This document shows positions 55,227 to 63,902 of a DNA stretch of 64,000 nt, one piece after another. The number at the start of each line of letters is the position of its first letter. The stretch's first letter is position 1. The translations under genes were made by a program, and so were the position numbers. Location: assembly GCA_030550275.1 (NCBI GenBank), contig JAUQPR010000006.1, positions 1 through 64,000 on the forward strand, read 5' to 3'. This DNA is from Bacteroidota bacterium (GTDB lineage Bacteria; Bacteroidota; Ignavibacteria; Kapaibacteriales; HRBIN21). The notes under the pieces are model-generated. The model was not told where the DNA came from. It ran no database searches and was given only the letters and a program-made list of their open reading frames with translations.

Positions 55227-55618
55227 CCCCACGGAGCTCCCTCTGGTTCGGGCGCCTCAAGGTAGAGCATGCCCTCGTGCTGGAGAACTTCGTAGACGCG
55301 CAGCCGTCCGCATCCCGCCAGTGCTCGACCATCGCGCAGGTCGTAGCACCAGCCATGGCGTGGACAGCGGAGAGCGGTGCCCTCGACAGTGCCCTCCGCC
55401 AGGACGGGCACGTGCTGATGGGCGCAGTAGTTGTCCACGGCGAAGAGTCCTTCGGGCAGGTGGAACACAGCGATCTGCTGTGCGGCGGGGAGGCAGACGA
55501 CTCGAACGCTGTGGAGCGGCAGCAGCTCCATCGGGCATACGGCGAGGAAGCGCTTCCCATTGTGCTCAAGCTGTGGGCATTCCTCCAGGATGAGCCACTG
55601 TACGGCGCGCCGCAGCAT
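55223..55618 (-). CDS. Rieske [2Fe-2S] ferredoxin
   Basis: 131 residues, soluble, no signal peptide. Cluster ligands C65-x-H67 and C85-x2-H88 (CAHQH, CPRHGW), with 17 residues between the pairs. Most like the NirD/biphenyl-dioxygenase-type ferredoxins, so a small electron carrier. It sits 1 base after the PASTA gene and overlaps queG by ATGA, suggesting it could feed electrons to QueG; that is inference. The frame's upstream part, inside the PASTA gene, is not coding. Confidence 0.9.
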   Translation of the reverse strand: MLRRAVQWLILEECPQLEHNGKRFLAVCPMELLPLHSVRVVCLPAAQQIAVFHLPEGLFAVDNYCAHQHVPVLAEGTVEGTALRCPRHGWCYDLRDGRALAGCGRLRVYEVLQHEGMLYLEAPEPEGAPWG

Positions 55619-55619
55619 C

Positions 55620-56342
55620 TCAGCGGGTGACCGTGAGCGAGACTGTTGTCCCCGGCGCCACAGGTGTTCCCTCCGATGGGCTCTGCGCAACCACCGTGTT
55701 GGGCAGGAAGGTGGGGTCGGAGACGGTGTTGGCGACCACCACGCGTAGCCCCATCTGTTCCAGCAGCGCGCGGGCTTCCTCCAGCGATTGGAACAGCACA
55801 TTCGGCATGGTCAGCGCCGGAAGCGGCTGCTGGCTGACGACCAGCGTCACCGCAGTGCCGGGAAGTGCACGGCTGGATGGCGCGGGATTTTGCCAAACGA
55901 CGGTTCCAGGGGGCAGGCTGTCGTGGTATTCGGTCAAGAGCTCGCCCATGCGGAACCCCTGCTGCAGGAGCTGCAACTGCGCCTGCCGAAGGGGAAGCCC
56001 AATGACGTTGGGAACCACACTCTGCTGTGCCCCGGTGCTGACGGTCAGGTACACCCGACGCCCCTGGCGCACAAGGCTGCCAGCGTACGGAACCTGCCGC
56101 AGGACGTGCTGCTCAGGGACAGTGGGGTTGGGCTCGTACCGGACCTCCTGCACGACGAAGCCGCGCGCGGTAAGCTCGGCAATGGCTTGCCGCAGTGGGA
56201 GCCCGACGACCGAAGGCATCTGTACGACCGGACGGGAATGCACCACCGCTGGCAGCACAACAGCATCCAGCAGATACCCTCCCACGAGCCCGCCGCCGAG
56301 GACCACTGCGGCAATGATGGCACGGCGTTTCCACCGAGACAT
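55620..56342 (-). CDS. Membrane-anchored protein with three PASTA domains, no kinase
   Basis: 240 residues. One N-terminal membrane segment (AIIAAVVLGGGLVGGYLL) and three PASTA repeats at about 45-110, 112-178 and 182-240. Each starts 'P-x-V-x-G/F-x-hydrophobic-x2-A' (MPSVVGLPLRQA, VPNVIGLPLRQA, MPNVLFQSLEEA). PASTA domains bind peptidoglycan or stem peptide; here there is no kinase or PBP part. The ATG at 56342 is preferred over a TTG at 56360. Confidence 0.9.
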   Translation of the reverse strand: MSRWKRRAIIAAVVLGGGLVGGYLLDAVVLPAVVHSRPVVQMPSVVGLPLRQAIAELTARGFVVQEVRYEPNPTVPEQHVLRQVPYAGSLVRQGRRVYLTVSTGAQQSVVPNVIGLPLRQAQLQLLQQGFRMGELLTEYHDSLPPGTVVWQNPAPSSRALPGTAVTLVVSQQPLPALTMPNVLFQSLEEARALLEQMGLRVVVANTVSDPTFLPNTVVAQSPSEGTPVAPGTTVSLTVTR

Positions 56343-56402
56343 TCCCTGATGCGCGCGCAAGTTCTGTCATGTCTGGAAGACGAACGCCCCCGGCGTGCGG
56401 GT

Positions 56403-57665
56403 TTAGGCATCTGCCGGGACAATAGCGGTGCACACTGAGTTTTCCGGAAGCAGAACCGACTGCGCCAGTTGGTGAAGCTGTTCGGCAGAGATCTGCCGGT
56501 ACTCCTCCACCAGGCGCAATCCCCGCTCAGGGTTATCCCAGAAGACCGTGCTGAAGGCGACCTCGTGCGCGATTGCCGCCGGATGCTGCAGGCGATGAGC
56601 GGTTGCCGTCTGCAAGCGGCGCTGGCAGCGGAGCAGCTCCTCCGGAGCAACGCCCTCTTTGCAGAGCTGCTGCAGCTCCTGCCACAGCGCCTCCTGGAGC
56701 ATCTCCGAGGAGGTCTGCGGTGTTGCTGCAATGGCGTAGACGGTCAGCAGCGAGCTCCACTGGCGGCTATCCAGGAAGGCACCGACCGAGGAGGCGCGGT
56801 TGCTCTCCAGGATGAGCGCGCGGTAGAGCCGGCTGCTGCGCCCTTCGCCGAGCACCTCCGCCAGCAGCTCCAGAGCAGGAAACTCCTCGGCGGCGTATCC
56901 GCCGCAGTGGAAGGAGAGAAACACCGCTGGGAGATGGACTGCATCGGGGAAGGAGACCGAACGGTTCCCCAGGCGGCACTCTGGTGAGAAGCTCCGGCGC
57001 GGAATGGGTGTTGCCGGCGCCGGAATCTGTCCCAGCGTTGCCTCCACAAGCTCCAGCGCCTGCTCAGAGGCAAAGTTGCCGCACAACACCACGCAGGCGT
57101 TGTCCGGGCGGTAGTAGGAGCGAACGAATTCGCGGGCTTGCTCAACTGAAAGCGCCGCCACGGTTTCGACGCTGCCGTAGACCTCCCAGTGGTAGGGGCA
57201 TTCCGGACGGAAGGCTTGCTGAGCCTGCAGTTCGCGCCAGCGCCCGTAGGGCTGGTTGAGCACGGTCTCCTTGATCTCCTCGATGATGACGCGCTGCTGC
57301 AGGCGAAACTCCTCCTCCGGAATTGGCAGTGCGCGCATTCGGCTGGCTTCCAGCCACAGCCCCAGCTCCAGTTGGTGCGCCGGCAGCACCATGTGGTAGA
57401 GCGTGTAGCTGTACGTGGTGTAGGCGTTGTTCGTGCCGCCGGCGTCGCTGCAGTACCGGTCGAACTCCTCTGCCTCCAGGTAGGCTGAGCTGCCGAAGGC
57501 AAGATGCTCGACCAGATGCGCAAGTCCGGCGCATTCGGGGGACTCCTCCTGCGAGCCCACCTGGTAGAGCACGGCGATGGCAACCAATGGGGTGAAGCCA
57601 TGCGGCACCAGGACGACACGGAGCCCGTTGCCAAGCCGGTGTTCGGAGAGGGGAGGAAGCTGCAT
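56403..57665 (-). CDS. M16-family zinc peptidase
   Basis: 420 residues, the small processing-peptidase form. Zinc site H50-x2-E53-H54 (HLVEH, the inverted HxxEH motif) with E130 downstream. The C-terminal domain carries the GRSSRLYRAL region typical of the family. No signal peptide, so probably cytoplasmic. It starts 25 bases after an exact promoter box and is followed, 60 bases on, by the PASTA gene. Confidence 0.93.
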   Translation of the reverse strand: MQLPPLSEHRLGNGLRVVLVPHGFTPLVAIAVLYQVGSQEESPECAGLAHLVEHLAFGSSAYLEAEEFDRYCSDAGGTNNAYTTYSYTLYHMVLPAHQLELGLWLEASRMRALPIPEEEFRLQQRVIIEEIKETVLNQPYGRWRELQAQQAFRPECPYHWEVYGSVETVAALSVEQAREFVRSYYRPDNACVVLCGNFASEQALELVEATLGQIPAPATPIPRRSFSPECRLGNRSVSFPDAVHLPAVFLSFHCGGYAAEEFPALELLAEVLGEGRSSRLYRALILESNRASSVGAFLDSRQWSSLLTVYAIAATPQTSSEMLQEALWQELQQLCKEGVAPEELLRCQRRLQTATAHRLQHPAAIAHEVAFSTVFWDNPERGLRLVEEYRQISAEQLHQLAQSVLLPENSVCTAIVPADA

Positions 57666-57689
57666 AGCGGCTGTCCGCAAATCGGGCGG

Positions 57690-57697
57690 CAAAGATA
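57690..57697 (-). promoter_or_regulatory. Promoter -7 box TATCTTTG for the M16 peptidase
   Basis: Exact TAnnTTTG match on the minus strand, 25 bases before the ATG at 57665. It supports that ATG over an upstream start at 57692, which lies inside the box. Confidence 0.65.
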
Positions 57698-57770
57698 CAA
57701 TAAGGACGCCGGATTGCCGACTATTGCCGCTGCAATACTCGGGTATGTCGTCCCAAGCTGGGATGGCGGG

Positions 57771-58007
57771 ATGTTCTGGACTCCCGAACTGGCAGCGTGG
57801 CTGGAGGATGCGCCCTGGCCGGCAACGAAGGAGGAGCTGCTCGATTACGCCGAGCGGAGCGGCGCTCCTCTGCAGCTCATAGAGAACCTCCGCGAGCTGC
57901 CCGACGATGACACCACGTACGAGGGGATTGAGGACATCTGGCCGGAGTACGAGCCGCTGGAGTACCTGGACGAGGAGAACGAGGACGAAGGCGAAGAGGA
58001 GTACTGA
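57771..58007 (+). CDS. DUF2795 small acidic protein
   Basis: 78 residues. The core (DAPWPATKEELLDYAERSGAP, then LRELPDDDTTYEGIEDIWPEY in outline) matches the DUF2795 helical domain, whose function is unknown. The tail is very acidic (EENEDEGEEEY). The ATG at 57771 follows GGATGGCGG. It lies 33 bases before the BamA-like gene. Confidence 0.85.
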   Translation: MFWTPELAAWLEDAPWPATKEELLDYAERSGAPLQLIENLRELPDDDTTYEGIEDIWPEYEPLEYLDEENEDEGEEEY

Positions 58008-58040
58008 TGAGCCGGTGGCGCCAGCTGGAGGACACCGCTG

Positions 58041-60218
58041 ATGCGCGCCGGTGGGCGGCTCCTGCGGTGGCTTGTGTGGAGCTGCGGGGCTGTGGCTCCG
58101 CTACCGGCACAGCCGCTGGCGCCGGGGGGAGCCGCTCCGATCGAGCGGATCGAGTTCATCGGCAATCGAGCTATTGCCGATGAGCAGCTACGCACCCTGC
58201 TGCAACTGCGGCAGGCGGAGAGGGGGATTCCGCATCAGATCCTGCGCTACTACGCCGACCAATTCGCCCGCAATCGAGCAACTCCGCCAGGGCTGCTACG
58301 GCAGCTCAGACGTGTGCTGGAGCGGCTGGAGGCAGAGCTTCCAGTTTTCGACGCCCGAGTGCTGGAGCAGGACGTAGAGGCGCTGCGCCGCTTCTACACC
58401 CGCCAGGGGTTCCATTGGGTGCAGGTGCGCGCGAACTGGGACCCACGGGAGCGCATCTTGCGCTTCTTCATCCAGGAGGGTCCAGCTGCCCGAATTGATA
58501 CGCTCCTCTACCGAGGGCTGGAGGTACTGCCCACGCCGTTACACACCGAAGTTGAGCGGCTGCGGCGCCTGCGCTCGGGCATGCGCTTCCGCGAAGCAGA
58601 GCTCATTGCCGAGCTGGAGCAGATCCGGCGTCTGCTGCAGGAGAGCGGCTACCCAGCGGCAACGTATCAGACCCCGCAGGTGTACATCCTGCCTGAGCGC
58701 AACGCCGATAGCATCGTCGTAGAGTTCGTCCCCGGGGCGCGGCGCCGTGTCGTTGCCGTGCACTTCCTCGATAGCGCCGATGGAGGCGGCGCCCACCTCT
58801 CCGAGCGCATCCGGCAGTACTGCACCGAGATTCCGTTGGGGCAGTGGTACAATGTGCGCGCCCTGGAGCGCACGCGAATCCGCTTCCTGCGCTTGGGTAT
58901 CTTCGAGACGGTGCGCATTGATACGCTCGCCAACACGGATAGCACCGTCGAGCTTGCCATCGTTGCCCGCTACCGGACGCCTCGGGAGACGCAGTTGGGC
59001 GTGACGGTGTACCGGACGCTCTTGGAGTCCGCGCCCACAGTGGGCGTGGAGGCGCGGATGAGCCATGGCAACGTCTTCGGTGGGGCAGAAGCAGCGCTGC
59101 TATCTGGGCAGGTCGGTGTGCGCGATCCCTTCGGTGCGCTGCTGGAGCGGCGTCCGCTGGAACACGAATTCCAGCTTGCTCTCGGGCTCTCGCTGCCCTA
59201 CCTGGTGCGCTGGGTGGGGATGGGCGGGCAGCTCAGCTACGGCGTTCGGACGCTGGTTGCACCGCTGCGGCTGGAAGCGCTGCGCCTACAGGTGCAGTTC
59301 CCCGTGGAGTTTGCTCCGTGGGCATGGCTGACGGCAACGCAGCTCCAGGTGGATATCCGTGCCGAGCGCCCGCTGGGGTATCGGGAGGCTGTTGATGCGC
59401 AAGCTTCGCCGGCGCTTCGGGAGTTTTTGCGGCAGTACGAGCGGCTCTACGAGTACACACACCAGGGCACACGGCTGCTGCCCCCCTCGGATGTGGCGCT
59501 GGGCGTGCTGTTGGTGGCAGATCATCGGGATCATCCGACAGTCCCACGCAGTGGGCATGCTGCCGTGTTTTCGGGGGAGCTGGGTGGGCTGGGACCCATC
59601 GGCATCGCCCAGTTCCTGCGGGTACAGAGCTCCGTAGTGGGATTCGCTCCAATCGGCGAGCGCGCAGTACTGGCGGGGAAGCTGCGCTTGGGTAAGATCT
59701 GGTGGCGCAACCGCGGAGAGTCGTACGTGCCGTACGAGCGCCACTTCTTCGCCGGTGGGGGCAATAGCGTCCGCGGATGGGCATCTCGGGCACTGTGGGA
59801 CCCATACTCCGGAGGGGTTGGGCAGGAGGGAGCGCGCCTGGGGCTGGCTTCCTACATCGGCGGGGCGCTGCTGGTGGAAGCAAGCCTTGAGGTGCGGCGG
59901 CGGCTATCGCAGGTGCTGCGTGGGGGAATTGGACGCCTGCTGGAGAACATCGTGGTGGTGGGATTCCTGGATTGCGGCAATGCCTACGACCGCTTGGTGC
60001 CGGAGCTCTACGGCAAGGCAACTCTGCGCCACATTGTGCAGAACCTGGCGCTCTCGGCGGGCATTGGACTGGGCTATCTGACCGACGTAGGTCCGGTGCG
60101 GCTGGACGCCGCCGTGCGGGTGCATGATCCGTTGGATTCGGCTGCTCCGTGGATCTTCCGCCGTCCAGCGGCATTACGGCGCTGGACCCTCCATTTGGGG
60201 TTGGGCTATGCCTTCTGA
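58041..60218 (+). CDS. BamA/TamA-family outer-membrane assembly protein
   Basis: 725 residues with a signal peptide-like N-terminus ending near PLPAQ. About three POTRA domains span roughly 30-310 (IERIEFIGNRAIADEQL; LYRGLEVLPTPLHTEVERL; VVAVHFLD...RIRQYCTEIPLGQWYN). A 16-strand-type Omp85 barrel follows, with the lid-lock motif FFAGGGNSVRGW and a C-terminal Phe (LHLGLGYAF). It inserts or exports outer-membrane proteins. Whether it is the essential BamA or a second paralogue cannot be told here. Confidence 0.9.
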   Translation: MRAGGRLLRWLVWSCGAVAPLPAQPLAPGGAAPIERIEFIGNRAIADEQLRTLLQLRQAERGIPHQILRYYADQFARNRATPPGLLRQLRRVLERLEAELPVFDARVLEQDVEALRRFYTRQGFHWVQVRANWDPRERILRFFIQEGPAARIDTLLYRGLEVLPTPLHTEVERLRRLRSGMRFREAELIAELEQIRRLLQESGYPAATYQTPQVYILPERNADSIVVEFVPGARRRVVAVHFLDSADGGGAHLSERIRQYCTEIPLGQWYNVRALERTRIRFLRLGIFETVRIDTLANTDSTVELAIVARYRTPRETQLGVTVYRTLLESAPTVGVEARMSHGNVFGGAEAALLSGQVGVRDPFGALLERRPLEHEFQLALGLSLPYLVRWVGMGGQLSYGVRTLVAPLRLEALRLQVQFPVEFAPWAWLTATQLQVDIRAERPLGYREAVDAQASPALREFLRQYERLYEYTHQGTRLLPPSDVALGVLLVADHRDHPTVPRSGHAAVFSGELGGLGPIGIAQFLRVQSSVVGFAPIGERAVLAGKLRLGKIWWRNRGESYVPYERHFFAGGGNSVRGWASRALWDPYSGGVGQEGARLGLASYIGGALLVEASLEVRRRLSQVLRGGIGRLLENIVVVGFLDCGNAYDRLVPELYGKATLRHIVQNLALSAGIGLGYLTDVGPVRLDAAVRVHDPLDSAAPWIFRRPAALRRWTLHLGLGYAF

Positions 60219-60226
60219 GCTCGGTG

Positions 60227-60234
60227 TAATTTTG
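60227..60234 (+). promoter_or_regulatory. Promoter -7 box TAATTTTG for ddl
   Basis: Exact TAnnTTTG match on the plus strand, 28 bases before the GTG at 60263. Confidence 0.6.
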
Positions 60235-60262
60235 CGCGCGGTTGCATAGGAGTGGGGACACC

Positions 60263-61276
60263 GTGCGCATTGCGGTACTGCTGGGCGGGATTTCAGCAGA
60301 GCGGAACATCTCCCTTCTCAGTGGGCGCAACGTGGTTTGGGCATTGCGGCAGCGGGGGCACGAGGTGCTGGCAATCGATCCGGCTCGGGGCAGCCAATGC
60401 CTGCTCAGCGATGAGGAGCTTGCCGCCGCCGATGCTGCCCTGCCTTCGCAACAGGAGCTGGAGAGCTTCTCCCGCTGGGCGCTCGTGCAAGCGCTCGATG
60501 CCCCGTGGACGGGAACGGTGGAGCTCGTCTTCCCCGTGCTCCACGGTCCCTACGGGGAGGATGGACGGGTGCAGGCGCTGCTGGAGCTGCGCGGACTCCG
60601 CTACGTCGGCAGCGATATGCTCGCCAGTGCCCTGGCTGCCGATAAGCACACCTCGAAGCTGCTGTTCCTTGCCGCTGGTATTCCCACGCCGCGCTGGATG
60701 GCGGTCACCGCACAGCAGCTCGAGGAGGAGCTGCTGGAGGAGCTGCTCGACGAGCTGGGGACCCACCTGGTGGTCAAGCCCAACGACCAAGGCTCCAGTG
60801 TGGGGATGAGCCTCCTGCGCAACTGCACGGTGGAGGAGCTCCGCGAAGCGCTGGAGCTGGCACTGCGCTACTCCGCGCTGGCGTTGGTGGAGCGCTACAT
60901 CGAAGGGCGGGAGCTCACCGTTGGAATCCTGGGCGAGGAAGCCCTCCCGGTGGTGGAGATCCGCCCGGGCAGCGGCTTCTACGACTACGAGCACAAGTAC
61001 ACCGCCGGCAAGACCGAGTACACCTGCCCGGCGGACTTGCCCCCCGATATTGCCGAATACGCGCAAAATGTGGCGCTCTCAGCGCACCGGATTTTGGGGT
61101 GCCGCCATTTCAGCCGGGTGGATTTCCGCCTGGATTCCGATGGGCAGCCCTTCTGCCTGGAGGTCAACACAATTCCGGGGATGACCCCGCTGAGCCTGTT
61201 TCCCCGGGCAGCGCGCGCTGCCGGTATCGAGTTCGATGAGCTATGCGAGCGCCTGGTCTCTCTGGCGTGCCAGTAG
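60263..61276 (+). CDS. ddl: D-alanine--D-alanine ligase
   Basis: 337 residues. ATP-grasp enzyme making the D-Ala-D-Ala peptidoglycan dipeptide. Motifs: VLLGGISAERNISLLSG, HGPYGEDGRVQALLELRGLRYVGSDMLASALAADK in outline, VVKPNDQGSSVGMS, and the C-terminal VNTIPGMTPLSLFPRAA. The GTG at 60263, preceded by AGGAG, begins at the conserved N-terminus; a TTG at 60242 is less likely. It overlaps the next gene by 34 bases. Confidence 0.96.
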   Translation: MRIAVLLGGISAERNISLLSGRNVVWALRQRGHEVLAIDPARGSQCLLSDEELAAADAALPSQQELESFSRWALVQALDAPWTGTVELVFPVLHGPYGEDGRVQALLELRGLRYVGSDMLASALAADKHTSKLLFLAAGIPTPRWMAVTAQQLEEELLEELLDELGTHLVVKPNDQGSSVGMSLLRNCTVEELREALELALRYSALALVERYIEGRELTVGILGEEALPVVEIRPGSGFYDYEHKYTAGKTEYTCPADLPPDIAEYAQNVALSAHRILGCRHFSRVDFRLDSDGQPFCLEVNTIPGMTPLSLFPRAARAAGIEFDELCERLVSLACQ

Positions 61277-62580
61277 CCCTTGTCGTGCTGGGCGTGGTGG
61301 GAGGTGCCGTTGCACTCCGAGCGCAGCAGGGCATCTCGTTTGAGGAGCTAACACCGCGGCTCCGGCAGTACTTCGATGAGAGCATGCTCTCCGATGTGCG
61401 GCTGCAACTTCCCCAGGGAGCTGCCTACCAGATCTGGGGATGGGATGCGGGGGATTTCTCCGGCGATGGATATCCGGACCTGGCGCTCGTGCTACGGCTG
61501 CCGCAGGAGCGGGAACGCCGCGTTTGGGTGTACGCCTTCATTGACCAGGACGGCTTCCTGCTCAACGTTGCCCAGCTCCGGCTGCCCTATCTGGAACTGC
61601 CGCTGGAGGTTGGGGTCGCCATCCGGGATACGCTCTGCTTTGTGACGCAGAAGCTGCGAGCGCGCCTCTGGGGGATGCGCGCCTATCGCTACTGGCAGGG
61701 CAACTTCGTGCTCTGGGAGGAGCGGGAGATGGAGGTCTCCGGCGCGCAATCCCGCGAACGCTGGCAAAGCTATGCCACGCTGGAGCGGCGAGAGCGCCTT
61801 GTGGAGAGCGGACAGGTGATGCGGGAGCGCCGCTCGATTACGCTGCCAGCCTACCGGCGCGGCTATCGCCCGATTGGAGGGTATGCCCAGGATGCCCTGT
61901 GCGTGCGGGTGGACTTTGTCCCGCGCGGAGCCTACTACTGGAGCGGTCCGGAGGATGCTTCGCTGCGGTTGCGGGCTGCCTACGATGAGCGCTTCCTCTA
62001 CATCGCTGCCTGGGTGCGCGACGATGCCCCCGTTGCCGGACGCTGCGATACATGTCCGGCGGACGTCTTCTGGACCTGGTTCGCCACCCGCGTTGTGAGC
62101 GATACGCCGGCGCCCCCGAAGTCGAGGCGAGCTCGCCCGGCTGCCCCCGCCTGGGATATCGTGGGCATTGGAGTGCGGATTGGGGATTTCGCCGAACGGC
62201 TGCCGGAGCTACTGCTACGCAGTCCACGCTGGCAGGAGCTTCAGCGGGACCCACTCTGGAGAGAGTGCCGGACGGTGGTCCAGCGCCGACCTCAGGGCTA
62301 CGTCGTCAAGTTGCGGATTCCGCTGGCGCTTGTGCACGTTTCAGTGGAAGCGCTGGGCTCGGAGCCTATCCCCGTGCGCTTTGCGGCGATGCTGGAGGAT
62401 GTGGACAACGAGTTCCGTCCCGAAGAGGCAAGCTGGGTCTGCACCAGCTCGGACTTTCGACCAGAGATGCCGGAGACCTACGGGGAGCTGCTGCTCCTGC
62501 CGCAGGGGCAGCGCTACGGCGAGCTGCGCAACGTTTTCGCCAGCGAGATCGCGGAGCTGCTCTTCCGGATGGGCTTTTAG
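61243..62580 (+). CDS. Secreted protein with CBM9-like C-terminal domain
   Basis: 445 residues. The N-terminus (VALVVLGVVGGAVALRAQ) is a signal peptide. An FG-GAP-like segment (WGWDAGDFSGDGYPDLALVL) lies near 65-85. Residues of about 240-440 resemble CBM9/DOMON-type sugar-binding sandwiches (LRLRAAYDERFLYIAAWVRDDAP, then FRPEEASWVCTSSDFRPEMPETYGELLLL in outline). Ligand unknown. The start at 61243 overlaps ddl by 34 bases; GTG at 61267 is an alternative. Its stop abuts the convergent VWA-OmpA stop. Confidence 0.7.
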   Translation: MRAPGLSGVPVALVVLGVVGGAVALRAQQGISFEELTPRLRQYFDESMLSDVRLQLPQGAAYQIWGWDAGDFSGDGYPDLALVLRLPQERERRVWVYAFIDQDGFLLNVAQLRLPYLELPLEVGVAIRDTLCFVTQKLRARLWGMRAYRYWQGNFVLWEEREMEVSGAQSRERWQSYATLERRERLVESGQVMRERRSITLPAYRRGYRPIGGYAQDALCVRVDFVPRGAYYWSGPEDASLRLRAAYDERFLYIAAWVRDDAPVAGRCDTCPADVFWTWFATRVVSDTPAPPKSRRARPAAPAWDIVGIGVRIGDFAERLPELLLRSPRWQELQRDPLWRECRTVVQRRPQGYVVKLRIPLALVHVSVEALGSEPIPVRFAAMLEDVDNEFRPEEASWVCTSSDFRPEMPETYGELLLLPQGQRYGELRNVFASEIAELLFRMGF

Positions 62581-63885
62581 CTACTTGGCGATGATTTTGA
62601 AGACCGTTCGGCGATTCTTCTGGCGGTTCTCCTCCGTGTCATTCGGGGCGACGGGCATGCTCATCCCGAAGCCGCGTGGGCGGAGCCGCCGTGGGTCAAT
62701 CCCGCGTTCTACGAGGGCTTCGACGACAGCGCGGGCGCGTGCTTCCGACAGGCGCAGGTTGTACTCCTCGGTTCCGATGTTGTCCGTGTGCCCTTGGACC
62801 TCGAGCTTGACCCGCGGGTAGCGGCGCAGGAGCTCGGCCAGCTCCTCGATGATGGGGATGGCTTCCGGGCGCAGCGTCGCTTTGTCGAAGTCGAACAGGA
62901 TGATGCGCTCGAACTCCTTGCCAACGGTGTCGAATGGCGTGATGGGAGCGGTGTCGTAGACCCCCTCAGCCTGGAGCGTGTCCGTGCCGGGCAGGGCAAG
63001 CGTAAGCCGGACGCGGTGGAGCCCAGCGTAGCGTGGGGGGCGGTAGCGCACCAGGTAGTAGTTCCGCAGGCTGCGGTAGATCTCGGCGAAGATTGGAGCA
63101 AGCGCTTCGGTGCTGGTGGCAAGGGTGTAGCGCCCGCCGGTGTAGGATGCCAGTTCCGTCAGGAGCGAATCCTGCGTATACCCGAAGCCGACGGGGAAGA
63201 TGAGCACATTGGCGGCGCGGGCACGCTCGTAGACCTGCAGCAGTGTTGCCGTTGAGGCGTTGTCATCCCCGTCGGTGAACACAATCACTGCCCGGGGAAG
63301 GCTATCCGGCAGCCGAGCCAGGAGCTCGATCCCGCGCAGGAGGGCGTCGTAGAGTGCCGTGTAGGTGCCCAGCCCGCGATGGCGATTCTGCCGAAAGCTT
63401 GCCAGAAGGGTTGCACCATCGGGCTGCGGGGGGCTCAGCAGCGCGAACTCCTCGGAGAAGCTCGCAATGCCCAGTGCATCGGGTGGCTGGAGCATGGTGA
63501 CGAGCGTCTCCGCGGCTGCCTGGACAGTGCGCAGCAGCGGAGTGAGCGAGCCGCTGTAATCGAGCAACAAAAGCAGGGTGACCCCGCTGGAATCCCACTC
63601 ATTGTACTCCCGGACGCTGAAGCTGTCAATGGGCACGGTCGAGAGCCCAAGCTGCTCACGCAGAGCGGACCAGTGGCGGCGCCAATTGGGGTCACGGCTG
63701 TACGGAGGAGCAAGATGGGTCACGGGAATGCCGTCGCGGTCCCGAATCCGCACGAAGAGGCGGATCTCCTCGGGGTAGCGCGTGGCATCAATGCGCCAGA
63801 TATCGGCGTGGAGCGGCTCACCTGGGCGCAGGGAAGATGCCGGGCGGCTCCAGCGCGCCGATTGCGCCAGAAGCGGCAATGCCAC
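62581..63885 (-). CDS. Von Willebrand A domain protein with OmpA peptidoglycan-binding C-terminus
   Basis: 434 residues from the only non-CTG start seen. A VWA domain covers about 100-290 with MIDAS residues D109-x-S111-x-S113 (DYSGS), a Thr in GTYTALYDAL and the Asp in FTDGDDN. An OmpA-type domain follows at about 325-434 (ILFDFDKATLRPEAIPII, GHTDNIGTEEYNLRLSEARA in outline), with the Asp and Arg that bind diaminopimelate. Periplasmic, tied to peptidoglycan. The GTG start leaves a signal peptide of only eight residues (MALPLLAQ); a CTG start upstream at 63900 or 63909 would complete it. Confidence 0.85.
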   Translation of the reverse strand: MALPLLAQSARWSRPASSLRPGEPLHADIWRIDATRYPEEIRLFVRIRDRDGIPVTHLAPPYSRDPNWRRHWSALREQLGLSTVPIDSFSVREYNEWDSSGVTLLLLLDYSGSLTPLLRTVQAAAETLVTMLQPPDALGIASFSEEFALLSPPQPDGATLLASFRQNRHRGLGTYTALYDALLRGIELLARLPDSLPRAVIVFTDGDDNASTATLLQVYERARAANVLIFPVGFGYTQDSLLTELASYTGGRYTLATSTEALAPIFAEIYRSLRNYYLVRYRPPRYAGLHRVRLTLALPGTDTLQAEGVYDTAPITPFDTVGKEFERIILFDFDKATLRPEAIPIIEELAELLRRYPRVKLEVQGHTDNIGTEEYNLRLSEARARAVVEALVERGIDPRRLRPRGFGMSMPVAPNDTEENRQKNRRTVFKIIAK

Positions 63886-63902
63886 AACGAGCGCGCACAG
63901 TC

